A stretch of 64,000 nt of DNA. Origin: Marinifilum breve. GTDB lineage: Bacteria; Bacteroidota; Bacteroidia; Bacteroidales; Marinifilaceae. The position numbers and the translations under genes were made by a program. A model generated the notes under the pieces. It was given only the letters and a program-made list of their open reading frames with translations. It searched no databases and was not told the DNA's origin. Each line of letters starts with the position of its first letter. Position 1 is the stretch's first letter. The stretch is taken from contig NZ_QFLI01000004.1 of NCBI RefSeq assembly GCF_003202155.1, positions 390,856 to 454,855 of the forward strand, in the 5' to 3' direction. This document shows, piece after piece, positions 9,735-19,852 of this stretch.

Positions 9735-10319
9735 ATGAAATCGATAAAACTTTATACCGATACAAAAGCCTTAATTTTTGATTTAGATGGAACTTTAGCG
9801 GATACAATGCCATTGCATTTTGAGGCTTGGAAAAAAGCCGCAGAAGTAATGGGAGTTGAATACTCGTTTGAATGGTTATCTGCTTGTGCTGGAATGCCAT
9901 CATCTAAAATTATTGAGAAACTAAATAAAGAATACAACCATTCTATTGATCCGCAAGAATTCTCAGTTATTAAAGAAGAATTTTTTGCAAGGGAGATGCA
10001 TAAGATAACTGAAATTAAACCTGTAACAGACTTGGTATATAAATACCACAATCAGATTCCAATGGCAGTAGGTACAGGAGGTAAAAGGAATATAGCACAA
10101 GAAACAATGGAAATTCTTGGTTTGGATAAATACATTCCAATTTTGGTTAGTGCTGATGATGTAAACAATCATAAGCCAGAGCCAGAAACCTTTTTGAAAT
10201 GTGCCGAGTTAATGGGAGTAGATCCTAAATTCTGCCAGGTATTTGAGGATGGTTTGTTAGGTATTCAGGCCGCTGAAACAGCAGGAATGATGGTTACCGA
10301 TGTAACTCCATATTACTAA
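9735..10319 (+). CDS. HAD-family phosphatase, beta-phosphoglucomutase/YqaB-like
   Basis: A 194-residue HAD hydrolase. Motif I is FDLDGTLADT with nucleophile D16 and acid/base D18. The cap follows directly (MPLHFEAWKKAAEVMG). Motif II lies in AVGTGGKRN, Lys in NHKPEPETF, and motif IV in VFEDGLLGIQAAETAGM. The early helical cap and overall length point to the beta-PGM/YqaB subfamily, which acts on sugar phosphates; the DxDGT rather than DxDGV motif favours a phosphatase over a mutase. I chose 9735 because AAGAG at 9723-9727 gives normal spacing; ATGs at 9729 and 9663 are alternatives. The lipoprotein gene 17 nt downstream is probably co-transcribed. Confidence 0.85.
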   Translation: MKSIKLYTDTKALIFDLDGTLADTMPLHFEAWKKAAEVMGVEYSFEWLSACAGMPSSKIIEKLNKEYNHSIDPQEFSVIKEEFFAREMHKITEIKPVTDLVYKYHNQIPMAVGTGGKRNIAQETMEILGLDKYIPILVSADDVNNHKPEPETFLKCAELMGVDPKFCQVFEDGLLGIQAAETAGMMVTDVTPYY

Positions 10320-10336
10320 ATCAATAACACTAAATC

Positions 10337-11350
10337 ATGTTCAGAAAATTACTCTTATTCATTTCTGCTGCATTCGTAATTACTTCGTGTAGCCAACAAA
10401 CAAAGGAATACACTATTGCATTTTACAATGTTGAGAACCTATTCGACACCATTAATCACCCTGATAAATGGGATGATGATTTTACTCCTGAAGGAAAATT
10501 AAAGTTCAATGGAGAACGATATCAAGATAAATTGGAAAAATTAGCTTTGGTTCTTTCTTCAATTGATACATTACGTTTACCTAGCATCATCGGTTTATGC
10601 GAAATTGAAAACAAAAAAGTAATTGAAGATCTTTGCAAACAAGAGACTTTATTTGAAGGAAATTACGGAATTGCACATAGCGAAAGTCCTGATAAAAGAG
10701 GTATTGATTGTGCTCTTATCTACAAGAAAGAAGATTTTAAATACCTAAAGCATGAAGCAATTGGCATTCAGTTTCCTTGGGAACCGAATTACAAAACTCG
10801 TGATATTTTATATGTAAAAGGTATTATTGGTACAGATACGGTTCATGTTTTTGTAAACCATTGGCCTTCGAGACGAGGCGGTTTGGAAAAATCGGAAAAG
10901 AACAGAGTATTTGTTGCCGAACAATTGAAAAGTGCTGTTGATGGGATTCAATCTAAAAATCCTACTGCAAACATCATCATCATGGGTGACTTTAACGATG
11001 AACCAACTAATAAATCTGTTAGCCAAACGTTAAATGCAGGCAACAATCAAAACTCATCAAATCCTTCATATTTATACAACCTTGTTTATAACATGGATGC
11101 AAAAGGAGAAGGAACATACAATTATCGTGGCAATTGGAACATGCTTGATAATTTAATTGTTTCAAACTCATTGTTGAATGCAAAAAACAATCTTCACACC
11201 TCTTTTGATGCAGGAAAGATTTTTAAAGAAGAGTGGATTTGTTACAAAAACAAGAAAGGTGTGCTTATTCCAAGTAGAACCTACGGTGGTCCAAATTACT
11301 ATGGAGGATACAGTGACCATTTTCCAGTTTACTTTAAAATTTCCGAATAG
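10337..11350 (+). CDS. Endonuclease/exonuclease/phosphatase-family lipoprotein
   Basis: A 337-residue lipoprotein with lipobox VITSC (C18). EEP-superfamily motifs follow: FYNVENLFDT, GLCEIENKKV (metal-binding Glu), HWPSRRGG, GDFNDEP (catalytic Asp/Asn), LDNLIVS and the terminal SDHFPV with catalytic His. The fold is shared by DNase I-like nucleases and phosphodiesterases. The CENV/NVENLFD type is common in Bacteroidota as a surface or periplasmic protein whose substrate could be extracellular DNA or a phosphodiester. It starts 17 nt after the HAD gene and ends in a terminator, giving a two-gene operon. Confidence 0.9.
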   Translation: MFRKLLLFISAAFVITSCSQQTKEYTIAFYNVENLFDTINHPDKWDDDFTPEGKLKFNGERYQDKLEKLALVLSSIDTLRLPSIIGLCEIENKKVIEDLCKQETLFEGNYGIAHSESPDKRGIDCALIYKKEDFKYLKHEAIGIQFPWEPNYKTRDILYVKGIIGTDTVHVFVNHWPSRRGGLEKSEKNRVFVAEQLKSAVDGIQSKNPTANIIIMGDFNDEPTNKSVSQTLNAGNNQNSSNPSYLYNLVYNMDAKGEGTYNYRGNWNMLDNLIVSNSLLNAKNNLHTSFDAGKIFKEEWICYKNKKGVLIPSRTYGGPNYYGGYSDHFPVYFKISE

Positions 11351-11371
11351 ATTTATTTCAATATAAAGTAT

Positions 11372-11402
11372 TGCCGACTATTTAAAATAGTTGGCATTTT
11401 TT
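11372..11402 (+). terminator. Rho-independent terminator
   Basis: TGCCGACTATT pairs with AATAGTTGGCA (one G-U pair) around a short A/T loop, followed by six T. It closes the HAD/lipoprotein operon. Confidence 0.8.
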
Positions 11403-11475
11403 GTATCAAAAACATTTTCTTGTTCATATTGTTTCTCTATTTTAGCATTGCTTTGTAGGATAGAAAAAGAGGGTT

Positions 11476-13491
11476 ATGGATTTTAAAATTGTATCGAAAT
11501 TTAAACCAACAGGCGATCAGCCTGAGGCGATTGAAGAACTTAGTAATGGTCTGAACGATGGTTCTCCATTTCAAACTCTTCTTGGGGTTACTGGATCGGG
11601 TAAAACATTTACCGTGGCAAATGTAATTCAAGAAGTTCAAAGGCCTACTTTGGTTTTAAGTCATAATAAAACCCTTGCTGCACAGCTTTATGGAGAGTTT
11701 AAGAATTTCTTTCCCGATAATGCCGTTGAGTATTTTGTCTCGTATTACGATTATTATCAACCTGAAGCTTATCTTCCTGTAACGGATACATATATAGAGA
11801 AAGACCTTTCTATTAATGATGAGATTGAAAAGTTAAGACTTAGTGCAACATCTGCCCTACTTTCCGGCAGAAAAGATGTTATTGTAGTTTCTTCGGTTTC
11901 CTGCTTGTATGGTATTGGTAACCCGGAAGATTTCCACAACAATGTTACGGTTTTGGAAAAAGGTCAGGTTATTTCGCGCAACAAGCTTCTCTTTGCATTT
12001 GTGGATGCTCTATACTCAAGAAACGAAGTGGAATTCGACCGTGGACATTTTCGTGTAAAAGGTGACACTGTTGATATCTATCCTGCTTACGCTGATTTTG
12101 CCTACAGAATTATTTTCTGGGATGATGAAATTGATGAAATCTATTCTTTCGATCCCATCAATGGATTAAAAATTGAAGATTACGACCGAATTACCATTTA
12201 CCCAGCCAATATATTTGTTACTAGTAAAGATAGAGTACAATCGGCCATACATCAAATTCAGGATGACATGGTTGCTCATGTTGCTTTCTTAAAAGAAATT
12301 GGGAAGCATTTGGAAGCAAAACGATTGGAAGAAAAAGTAAGCTTCGATCTGGAAATGATCAGAGAACTCGGACACTGTTCTGGTATCGAGAATTATTCAA
12401 GATATTTCGATGGAAGACCTGCTGGAACTCGTCCTTTCTGCTTAATCGACTATTTCCCTGATGATTTTCTAATGGTAATCGACGAAAGTCATGTTACTAT
12501 TCCACAAATTCGTGCCATGTATGGTGGCGATCATTCTAGGAAAATAAACTTGGTGGAATATGGGTTTAGACTGCCTGCAGCATTGGACAACAGACCTTTA
12601 AAATTTGAAGAATTCGAAGAAGTAACCAGTCAGACTATATATGTGAGTGCAACTCCAGCTGATTACGAACTGGAAAAATGCGAAGGTGTAGTGGTGGAAC
12701 AGGTAATTCGTCCTACAGGACTACTTGATCCTCAAATTGATGTTCGCCCAAGCTTAAATCAGATTGACGATTTAATTGCCGAAATCAATGAAAGGACTGA
12801 AAAAGATGAACGCACACTGGTTACTACTCTTACCAAACGAATGGCTGAAGAATTATCTGAATATTTTGCCAATTTAAGTATTCGATGCCGCTACATTCAC
12901 TCTGATGTTGACACATTAGATCGAATTAAAATTATGGAAGACCTCAGAAATGGAGAGTTCGATGTTTTAATTGGTGTAAACTTACTTCGTGAAGGTTTGG
13001 ATTTGCCAGAAGTATCACTGGTTGCAATATTGGATGCTGATAAAGAAGGATTTCTTCGATCTACAAGATCTTTGATTCAGACCTCAGGTAGAGCCGCACG
13101 TAATGTAAATGGAAAAGTAATCATGTATGCGGATAAGATTACCAAATCGATGAAGGAGACCATTGATTCCACCAACAGACGTCGTGAGAAACAATTGGCT
13201 TACAACGAGAAACATGGCATTACACCACAGCAAATTGTAAAATCAAAGAAAAGTATTATTGAACAAAGTCAGAAAGCCGAACCAAATGCATATGCAGGAC
13301 CTGAAACTGTTGAAATTGCTGCAGATCCTGTCGTACAATACATGAGCAAAGAAAACTTGGAAAAGAGTATTGAGAAAACGAAGAAGTTGATGCAAAAAGC
13401 TGCAAAAGATATGGATTTCTTGCAAGCTGCTCAATATCGAGATGAGATGTACAAACTACAGGAACAATTAAAAGAGAAAAACTCAAAATAA
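11476..13491 (+). CDS. uvrB: Excinuclease ABC subunit B
   Basis: A 671-residue UvrB, the damage-verifying helicase of nucleotide excision repair. Walker A GVTGSGKT lies at 37-44 and the beta-hairpin YYDYYQPEAY just after residue 90. The DESHVTIPQ box, helicase motifs GVNLLREGLDLPEV and QTSGRAARN follow, and the last ~40 residues are the UVR domain that contacts UvrC. Length and all motifs are standard. It is transcribed alone, converging on rpoD with a shared hairpin between the stops. Confidence 0.98.
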   Translation: MDFKIVSKFKPTGDQPEAIEELSNGLNDGSPFQTLLGVTGSGKTFTVANVIQEVQRPTLVLSHNKTLAAQLYGEFKNFFPDNAVEYFVSYYDYYQPEAYLPVTDTYIEKDLSINDEIEKLRLSATSALLSGRKDVIVVSSVSCLYGIGNPEDFHNNVTVLEKGQVISRNKLLFAFVDALYSRNEVEFDRGHFRVKGDTVDIYPAYADFAYRIIFWDDEIDEIYSFDPINGLKIEDYDRITIYPANIFVTSKDRVQSAIHQIQDDMVAHVAFLKEIGKHLEAKRLEEKVSFDLEMIRELGHCSGIENYSRYFDGRPAGTRPFCLIDYFPDDFLMVIDESHVTIPQIRAMYGGDHSRKINLVEYGFRLPAALDNRPLKFEEFEEVTSQTIYVSATPADYELEKCEGVVVEQVIRPTGLLDPQIDVRPSLNQIDDLIAEINERTEKDERTLVTTLTKRMAEELSEYFANLSIRCRYIHSDVDTLDRIKIMEDLRNGEFDVLIGVNLLREGLDLPEVSLVAILDADKEGFLRSTRSLIQTSGRAARNVNGKVIMYADKITKSMKETIDSTNRRREKQLAYNEKHGITPQQIVKSKKSIIEQSQKAEPNAYAGPETVEIAADPVVQYMSKENLEKSIEKTKKLMQKAAKDMDFLQAAQYRDEMYKLQEQLKEKNSK

Positions 13492-13502
13492 AAGACAATA
13501 AA

Positions 13503-13528
13503 AAAGCAGTTTCTTTCGAAACTGCTTT
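13503..13528 (-). terminator. Terminator between uvrB and rpoD, mainly for rpoD
   Basis: Perfect stem AAAGCAGTTTC / GAAACTGCTTT with a 4-nt loop. On the minus strand it continues into a T-run and then ATTG, making it a strong rpoD terminator. On the plus strand only three T follow, so it is weaker for uvrB. Confidence 0.8.
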
Positions 13529-13547
13529 AGTTATCTCGCGGGATCTG

Positions 13548-14408
13548 TTATCCCAAATATGATTTCAATAATTTGCTCCGTGAAGTATGACGCAAACGAC
13601 GAATCGCTTTTTCTTTAATCTGACGAACACGTTCACGTGTCAATCCGAATTTTTCGCCAATTTCTTCCAAGGTCATTTCTTGAATTCCAATACCGAAGAA
13701 CAACTTAATAATATCACTTTCTCTCTCGGTTAGAGTAGCTAAAGCTCTATCAATTTCTCTGGTTAAGGACTCATTCAAGAGACTTCTGTCTGCGATTGGA
13801 GAATCATCATTCACCAATACATCCAACAAACTGTTGTCCTCTCCGTCAACAAACGGAGCATCGACAGAAATGTGACGACCTGAAACACGTAGTGTATCTG
13901 CAACTTTATCTGCAGGTAACTCCAAGGACTCTGCTAATTCTTCAGGAGATGGCTTTCTTTCATGTTCTTGCTCGAATTTCGAAAATGCTTTGTTGATCTT
14001 GTTCAACGAACCAACCTGGTTCAATGGTAATCGAACGATTCGAGACTGCTCTGCCAAAGCCTGAAGGATAGACTGACGAATCCACCATACAGCATAAGAA
14101 ATGAATTTAAATCCTCGAGTTTCATCAAACTTTTCTGCTGCTTTAATCAATCCCAAGTTTCCTTCATTGATCAAGTCAGGTAGACTCAATCCCTGATTTT
14201 GGTACTGCTTAGCCACAGAAACAACGAAACGCAAATTCGCTCTGGTTAATTTTTCCAAAGCTCTTTGGTCGCCTTTTTTGATTCGCTGCGCCAATTCAAC
14301 CTCTTCCTCAACTGTAATAAGATCTTCTTTACCAATCTCTTGTAAGTACTTGTCCAACGACGCACTCTCACGATTGGTAATTGATTTAGTTATCTTTAAT
14401 TGTCTCAT
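13548..14408 (-). CDS. rpoD: Primary RNA polymerase sigma factor RpoD/SigA
   Basis: A 286-residue group 1 sigma factor. It starts directly at region 1.2 ([16 protein letters not shown]) and lacks region 1.1, the short form typical of Bacteroidota. Region 2 holds [20 protein letters not shown] and the -10-binding/melting segment [15 protein letters not shown]; region 4.2 holds [19 protein letters not shown]. This sigma recognises TAnnTTTG rather than TATAAT, in line with the promoters found in this window. Its own promoter is an exact match to that pattern, which suggests autoregulation. Confidence 0.97.
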   Translation of the reverse strand: MRQLKITKSITNRESASLDKYLQEIGKEDLITVEEEVELAQRIKKGDQRALEKLTRANLRFVVSVAKQYQNQGLSLPDLINEGNLGLIKAAEKFDETRGFKFISYAVWWIRQSILQALAEQSRIVRLPLNQVGSLNKINKAFSKFEQEHERKPSPEELAESLELPADKVADTLRVSGRHISVDAPFVDGEDNSLLDVLVNDDSPIADRSLLNESLTREIDRALATLTERESDIIKLFFGIGIQEMTLEEIGEKFGLTRERVRQIKEKAIRRLRHTSRSKLLKSYLG

Positions 14409-14434
14409 AGTCCCTTTTCATCGAAAATATTTCG

Positions 14435-14466
14435 CAAAATTAGACTTTTTAATAAAAAAAGTCAAA
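14435..14466 (-). promoter_or_regulatory. Promoter of rpoD
   Basis: Minus strand TTTG at 14466-14463, 20 nt, then TAATTTTG at 14442-14435. Both elements match the Bacteroidota primary-sigma consensus with ideal spacing, 27 nt before the start codon. Confidence 0.75.
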
Positions 14467-14513
14467 ATTAATTGTCATTTTATTCGAATATTTATATTTT
14501 TCTCGTTTGATTT

Positions 14514-15965
14514 CTATTCGTTATCCTTAAGAGAAAAGGCATAGTACTTCACGCTACCATCAGGATATATACCAGAAATAAACACTCCGCCATCCTTAAC
14601 GCTTTGCAAGGCCTCTTCAATATCTTTTACTTTATAAATTGGTGTATTGTTAATTTTGTAAATAATAAAACCTTCTCTAATATTCTCCTCTTTCAACTTC
14701 CCACTGCGCAGACTCTTCACTTTAACTCCCCTATTTATTTGAAGTCGATACTTCTCTTTAGCAGAAATTGGCTCGAATTCAGCACCTAGAAAAGCTAAAT
14801 CACTTGATTTTATCACTTCCGTATTTCCTAACCTATTACGTAAAACGACATCAAATTGTTTCTTTTTGCCATCTCTTTTTATTAAAACTTCTATTTCATC
14901 TCCAGGACGATACTTGCTTACTTGCTCTTGCAACTCAGCATTTGAATTGACCTCTGTACTATTAATCTCAAGGATAACATCACCTTTTTTCATACCAACT
15001 TCTTCCGCTGCTCCATCTTCGGTTATTCCACTAATATATACACCTTCAATTTTCTCTAAACCATTATTTTCAGCTAATGTAGCATCGACAGTTTGAATAA
15101 CCACTCCAATAACAGCTCTTTGTACCTTACCAAATTCTTTTAAATCTGTTATCACCTTTTTTACAATTGTTACAGGAATTGCAAAAGAGTAACCAGAATA
15201 AGAACCTGTTCTCGATTCAATTGCTGTATTAATTCCAACCAACCTTCCTTTTGTATCAACCAAAGCTCCCCCACTATTACCAGGATTTACAGCAGCATCA
15301 GTCTGAAGAAATGATTCAATGCTCAGACTTCCTTCTCTCATAATTCCAATATTTCTGGCTTTAGCACTAATAATACCCGCTGTAACTGTGGAAGTCAAGT
15401 TAAATGGATTTCCAACTGCCAATACCCATTCTCCTAATTTCAACTCATCAGAATTTCCAAAACTCATAGCTGGTAAATCATCTTCCTCAATTTTAATCAA
15501 TGCCAAATCAGTGTATGGATCTTGCCCTACCAACTTCGCCTCATAGGATCTTTTATCTTGTAAAACCACATTAATTAAATTTGAACCTCTCACTACATGA
15601 TTGTTTGTCACGATGTAACCATCATCAGAAATAATTACGCCCGATCCTGAACCCAAGCTTGGTTGTGGTTTAAAGTCTCTTTTACTATTTCCGAATAGAA
15701 AATCATAGAATGGATTTGATTGATATTCTTCGTTTGTATATAGAGTTTTTACGTGTACTACTGATTTCACAGATGACTCTGCAGCCAGAGTTAAATCAAT
15801 TTGACCTGTTACATTTTGTGGAAGACTTGTTAATTGTATCGCATTTGGCTCCTTTATGGTGATAATTTTCTCTTCTTTATCAACAAATAATACAAATAAA
15901 ATAATGGCAATACCACCACCAAATAATGCAGTTAAAACTCTTCCGAAAAACATTTTAGCTTTCAT
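14514..15965 (-). CDS. Do-family serine protease (HtrA/DegQ)
   Basis: A 483-residue periplasmic protease-chaperone. A membrane anchor or uncleaved signal lies at 12-28. The trypsin-like triad is H123 (TNNHVV), D153 (DLALIKI) and S231 (GNSGGAL). Two PDZ domains follow, the first near 290-370 with YISGITEDGAAEEVGMKKGD, the second (from ~410) more divergent. The family degrades or refolds misfolded envelope proteins. It is transcribed towards rpoD; the divergent neighbour is dapF. Named degQ/degP in many genomes; the precise paralogue cannot be fixed. Confidence 0.94.
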   Translation of the reverse strand: MKAKMFFGRVLTALFGGGIAIILFVLFVDKEEKIITIKEPNAIQLTSLPQNVTGQIDLTLAAESSVKSVVHVKTLYTNEEYQSNPFYDFLFGNSKRDFKPQPSLGSGSGVIISDDGYIVTNNHVVRGSNLINVVLQDKRSYEAKLVGQDPYTDLALIKIEEDDLPAMSFGNSDELKLGEWVLAVGNPFNLTSTVTAGIISAKARNIGIMREGSLSIESFLQTDAAVNPGNSGGALVDTKGRLVGINTAIESRTGSYSGYSFAIPVTIVKKVITDLKEFGKVQRAVIGVVIQTVDATLAENNGLEKIEGVYISGITEDGAAEEVGMKKGDVILEINSTEVNSNAELQEQVSKYRPGDEIEVLIKRDGKKKQFDVVLRNRLGNTEVIKSSDLAFLGAEFEPISAKEKYRLQINRGVKVKSLRSGKLKEENIREGFIIYKINNTPIYKVKDIEEALQSVKDGGVFISGIYPDGSVKYYAFSLKDNE

Positions 15966-16240
15966 AATGCAATAAAAATTTTAAGAGTGAAACTTAGGAT
16001 CCATCTTATCGGCAATTTACACATCCTGTTTCGAACATAAAAAGTTACGAAATCAGATTCATATAATCAATAGTTATTTATCATTGAATTAACATTCATC
16101 AAATTCTTACACTTTTCACTTTTGGAAATAAGGGTAAAACCAATAAGATTCTTACTTTTATGCTACAATTTTAACGATATAAGTTTAGAAGTGTTTTGAA
16201 TTTTAACGTATTTAACACTTATTAACAGGATTAGACAAGA

Positions 16241-17026
16241 ATGCAGATTAAATTTTGGAAATATCAGGGAACTGGAAATGATTTTGTTCTAATTGATAAC
16301 CGCAATAATATTATATCCCCAGATAACAAAAAGTTGATTGAACACTTATGCCATAGAAGATTTGGAATTGGTGCAGATGGATTAATGCTATTAGAGAATG
16401 CTGAAGGTTATGATTTTCGAATGAGGTACTTCAATTCGGATGGTGGTGAAGCTAGCATGTGTGGAAATGGTGGCAGATGTATTGTTGCTTTTGCATATCA
16501 TCTAGGAATTATCAATGATAAGGCATTATTCATTGCAGTAGATGGAGAACATGAAGCATTGGTAAAGGATCAAGATAGTTTTGTTCAGGTAAGCCTTAAA
16601 ATGATTAATGTATCTGGTATTGAAAAGGGAGAAAGTCATTACTACATGAATACCGGTTCGCCGCACTACGTTAAATTCATTGATTCCCATGCAAACTTTG
16701 ACACCTTCAAAAATGGGAAAGCCATTCGATACAACGAAAGGTTTGCAGAGGAAGGCACAAATGTAAATTTTGTTTCTTTTAATGATGAAGGTTTACAAGT
16801 TAGCACCTACGAACGAGGAGTAGAAGATGAAACTTATTCTTGTGGTACTGGTGTAGTTGCATCGGCAATTAGCTCTGGATTTGAAAAAAACAAAGAACAT
16901 TTCAAAATAACAACCAAAGGTGGAAACCTTGAGGTTCGATTTGAAAGAATAGACACACAAAATATTAATAATGTCTGGCTTATTGGGCCTGCAACAAAAG
17001 TATTTTCAGGTACTGTAAACATTTAA
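16241..17026 (+). CDS. dapF: Diaminopimelate epimerase
   Basis: A 261-residue DapF, converting LL- to meso-diaminopimelate for lysine and peptidoglycan synthesis. The two catalytic cysteines are visible: C74 in ASMCGNGGRC and C201 in TYSCGTGVVAS. Substrate motifs GNDFVLIDN near residue 12 and EGTNVNFV near 171 are standard. The next gene starts 18 nt downstream, so the kinase may be co-transcribed. The 275 bp upstream, shared with the divergent protease gene, holds no exact -7 consensus. Confidence 0.97.
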   Translation: MQIKFWKYQGTGNDFVLIDNRNNIISPDNKKLIEHLCHRRFGIGADGLMLLENAEGYDFRMRYFNSDGGEASMCGNGGRCIVAFAYHLGIINDKALFIAVDGEHEALVKDQDSFVQVSLKMINVSGIEKGESHYYMNTGSPHYVKFIDSHANFDTFKNGKAIRYNERFAEEGTNVNFVSFNDEGLQVSTYERGVEDETYSCGTGVVASAISSGFEKNKEHFKITTKGGNLEVRFERIDTQNINNVWLIGPATKVFSGTVNI

Positions 17027-17044
17027 AATCGCTGTTTCGATTGT

Positions 17045-19852
17045 ATGAAGTTCGTTCTCACTAAACTCTTTAATAACAAAAGCATTTCAAAAGTTTTTCT
17101 TTTTTCATTGCTTTCCATTTCAATGGGATTAATTCTTGTTTTTGGCTTATTTGTCATTCAACAGGAAAAACAAAAATTTCAACGTGAGTCACTTCAAATT
17201 AGGCAAGATTTCTTAAAAAACCAGAAGAAAACCTTACAACAAGAAACGCAAACCCTTATCAACTATATTGAAAATGAAAGGCTACAAACCAGAAACCTTT
17301 TAAAGAAAGATATAAGTAGTAGAGTTTACGAAGCACACAGCATAGCAACTAACCTATATAAAAGCTATAAAGACAAACTGTCAAAAAAAGAGCTTCAGGA
17401 ATTAATAATCAATGCATTAAAATCGGTTCGTTTTAATAATGGTGATGGTTATTTCTACATCAATAAATTAAATGGAACCGTAGTTATGGATCCTGAAAAT
17501 CCTGAGTGGATTGGACGAAACAAACTCCAAGTAAAAGATGTTTATGGTGTTCCGATTATTCAAAATGAAATTGAAACTGCAAAGTCAGCGGGAGAAGGTT
17601 ATACCGACTATTCTTGGCAAGCTGAAAACAATCAGAAAATTCACCCCAAAATTTCATTTGTTAAACTTTTTAAAGAATTTGATTGGTACATTGGCTGCAC
17701 GCAATACGTAAATAATTACAAGCTTGAAATTCAGGAGAAAATCTTAGCTAAAATTACCGATTTACGATTTGATGATAGTTTCACAATTGCAGTTATTAGC
17801 TTTGACGGAACATGTCTTGCCCACACCAATAAAGCATTAATAGGAAAAAATTTATGGACCACATCTGATGAAAATGGGAACAAGATTGTAAAACAATTCA
17901 TTTCCAGAGGAACTGATTCTGAAGGTGGTTTTATTGAATATCTTGAGCCTTTTGCCAACTCAAAGGAACTACTTTTACCAAAATTAACTTATGCAAAAGC
18001 TTACAAAGACTGGCAATGGGTTATAGGTTCTGGCATTCATTTGGAAGAATTGAATCAGGCCATAAAAGATAGAAACGATGAATTACAAGCAAATGTAAAC
18101 CACTATATCTTGAATGGAATAATTTTGGTTATACTGGTTGTAATTTGCATTATCATTTTCTCTCGATATGTAGTTCGAATTACAAAAAATGGTTTACATA
18201 TATTTACTCGTTTTTTTGAAAAAGCAGCTACCGAATCACTAAGAATAAATACATCCACACTACAATTCAAGGAATACAAAGAGTTAGGAGAACTAGCCAA
18301 TCAAATGATTTCGAAACGTGAAAAAATTGAGCGACAATTAAATATTGAAACCGCATATTTTGAGCAGTTATTCGAAAATTCTCCTGAAGCTATTGCTATT
18401 ACCGATAATGAAAGTAAAGGAATTAAAATCAATAAGAAATTCACAGAACTCTTTGGCTACACTTCGGAAGATATAAAAGGCGTGGTGATTGACAATTTAC
18501 TTGCTGATGAAGAAAGACAAGGTGAAGCAAATAAATTAAACACCTTAACTACCAATGGGCGACTTGTTGAAATAGAAACAAAACGCAAGTGCAAAACTGG
18601 TGAGTTGATTGATGTATCAATTGTGGGAAATCCTATTATAATTGATGATAAACCTATTGCTATTTTTGGAATTTACCGTGACATCACACAACGAAAGCTT
18701 TACGAGCAACACTTAACCGAAGCTAAAAATAAGGCCGAGGAATCAGATCTTTTAAAATCCGCATTCTTGGCAAACATGTCTCATGAAATTAGAACTCCAA
18801 TGAATCATATTATCGGATTTACCGATATTATGACTTCCCAACACATCAATGATAATGAAAGACTTGAATATGGAGAACTAATAAAACAAAGCAGTAACAA
18901 CCTATTACAGCTTATCAATAACATTATTGATTTGTCAAAAATTGAAGCGAGACAAATCAATTTGAATTGGGCAAATTATAATTTAAATGGCATTCTTACT
19001 GTTCTATTTGAGAAATTTTATGGACTAAAAAATAGTATCAATAAATCTCACATCACGCTACAAGTACAAAAAGCATTAAGCGATAAAGATGCTCTTTTAT
19101 TTACCGATGCAAAAAGGTTAGAACAACTTTTATCCAACCTGTTAGATAACGCCATTAAGTTTACGAATGAGGGATCAATAGAATTTGGATATCAAACCAT
19201 AGAAAATGAATCTGCCATTGAAATATATGTAAAAGATACCGGCATTGGAATTCCTGAGAGTGCTTTAAAAGATATCTTTATGTCTTTCCGACAAATTGAT
19301 GGATCGGACACGAGACAATATGGAGGAACCGGATTAGGTCTAACAATTACTCACCGACTAACTGAGGTTCTTGGTGGTAAAATAAGAGTAGAATCAAAGG
19401 AAAATGAAGGAACTTGTTTTTACATACAGTTCCCATTTAGCTTGGATAAAGAAGATGAGTTACAAAAGGAAAACCATTACAATTGGAGTGGCAAGAAAAT
19501 CCTGATTGTTGATGATCAAAGAAACAACTTCACCTATTTTAAAACAGCACTAGAGCACACACAAGCTCAAATATTTTGGGCTAAAAATGGCATTGAAGCC
19601 ATTTCATTGTGCGAATCGGTTAAGGTTGATATCGTTTTAATGGACATTCAAATGCCGGTTATGAACGGCTACGAGGCTACCAAAAGAATCAAACACAGAA
19701 ATGCTGCAATTCCTATTATTGGACAAACTGCTTTTGTTGAAACAGAAAATAAAACCAAAGTCTTTGATGCAGGTTGCGACGATTACCTTGTAAAACCAGT
19801 TAAGACCAAAACCTTATTGGATTCCATCAATAAGCAATTCTCAATTAACTAA
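17045..19852 (+). CDS. Cache-PAS hybrid histidine kinase with receiver domain
   Basis: A 935-residue hybrid sensor kinase. Helix 1 (~residues 18-38) and helix 2 (~353-375) enclose an extracytoplasmic region with two Cache-like modules (GDGYFYINKLNGTVVMDP..., FDWYIGCTQYV; then FTIAVISFDGT..., WQWVIGSGIHLEELN). A PAS domain (~440-560, FENSPEAIAITDNE) follows. The HisKA domain holds phospho-acceptor H580 (MSHEIRTPMN), the ATPase shows N, G1 and G2 boxes (DTGIGIPE, GGTGLGLTI), and a C-terminal receiver has D867 (VLMDIQMP). No HTH output is present. It resembles the kinase at 58291, suggesting paralogy. The ligand is unknown; Cache domains usually bind small metabolites. Its stop overlaps the convergent gene by 4 nt. 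Confidence 0.93.
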   Translation: MKFVLTKLFNNKSISKVFLFSLLSISMGLILVFGLFVIQQEKQKFQRESLQIRQDFLKNQKKTLQQETQTLINYIENERLQTRNLLKKDISSRVYEAHSIATNLYKSYKDKLSKKELQELIINALKSVRFNNGDGYFYINKLNGTVVMDPENPEWIGRNKLQVKDVYGVPIIQNEIETAKSAGEGYTDYSWQAENNQKIHPKISFVKLFKEFDWYIGCTQYVNNYKLEIQEKILAKITDLRFDDSFTIAVISFDGTCLAHTNKALIGKNLWTTSDENGNKIVKQFISRGTDSEGGFIEYLEPFANSKELLLPKLTYAKAYKDWQWVIGSGIHLEELNQAIKDRNDELQANVNHYILNGIILVILVVICIIIFSRYVVRITKNGLHIFTRFFEKAATESLRINTSTLQFKEYKELGELANQMISKREKIERQLNIETAYFEQLFENSPEAIAITDNESKGIKINKKFTELFGYTSEDIKGVVIDNLLADEERQGEANKLNTLTTNGRLVEIETKRKCKTGELIDVSIVGNPIIIDDKPIAIFGIYRDITQRKLYEQHLTEAKNKAEESDLLKSAFLANMSHEIRTPMNHIIGFTDIMTSQHINDNERLEYGELIKQSSNNLLQLINNIIDLSKIEARQINLNWANYNLNGILTVLFEKFYGLKNSINKSHITLQVQKALSDKDALLFTDAKRLEQLLSNLLDNAIKFTNEGSIEFGYQTIENESAIEIYVKDTGIGIPESALKDIFMSFRQIDGSDTRQYGGTGLGLTITHRLTEVLGGKIRVESKENEGTCFYIQFPFSLDKEDELQKENHYNWSGKKILIVDDQRNNFTYFKTALEHTQAQIFWAKNGIEAISLCESVKVDIVLMDIQMPVMNGYEATKRIKHRNAAIPIIGQTAFVETENKTKVFDAGCDDYLVKPVKTKTLLDSINKQFSIN

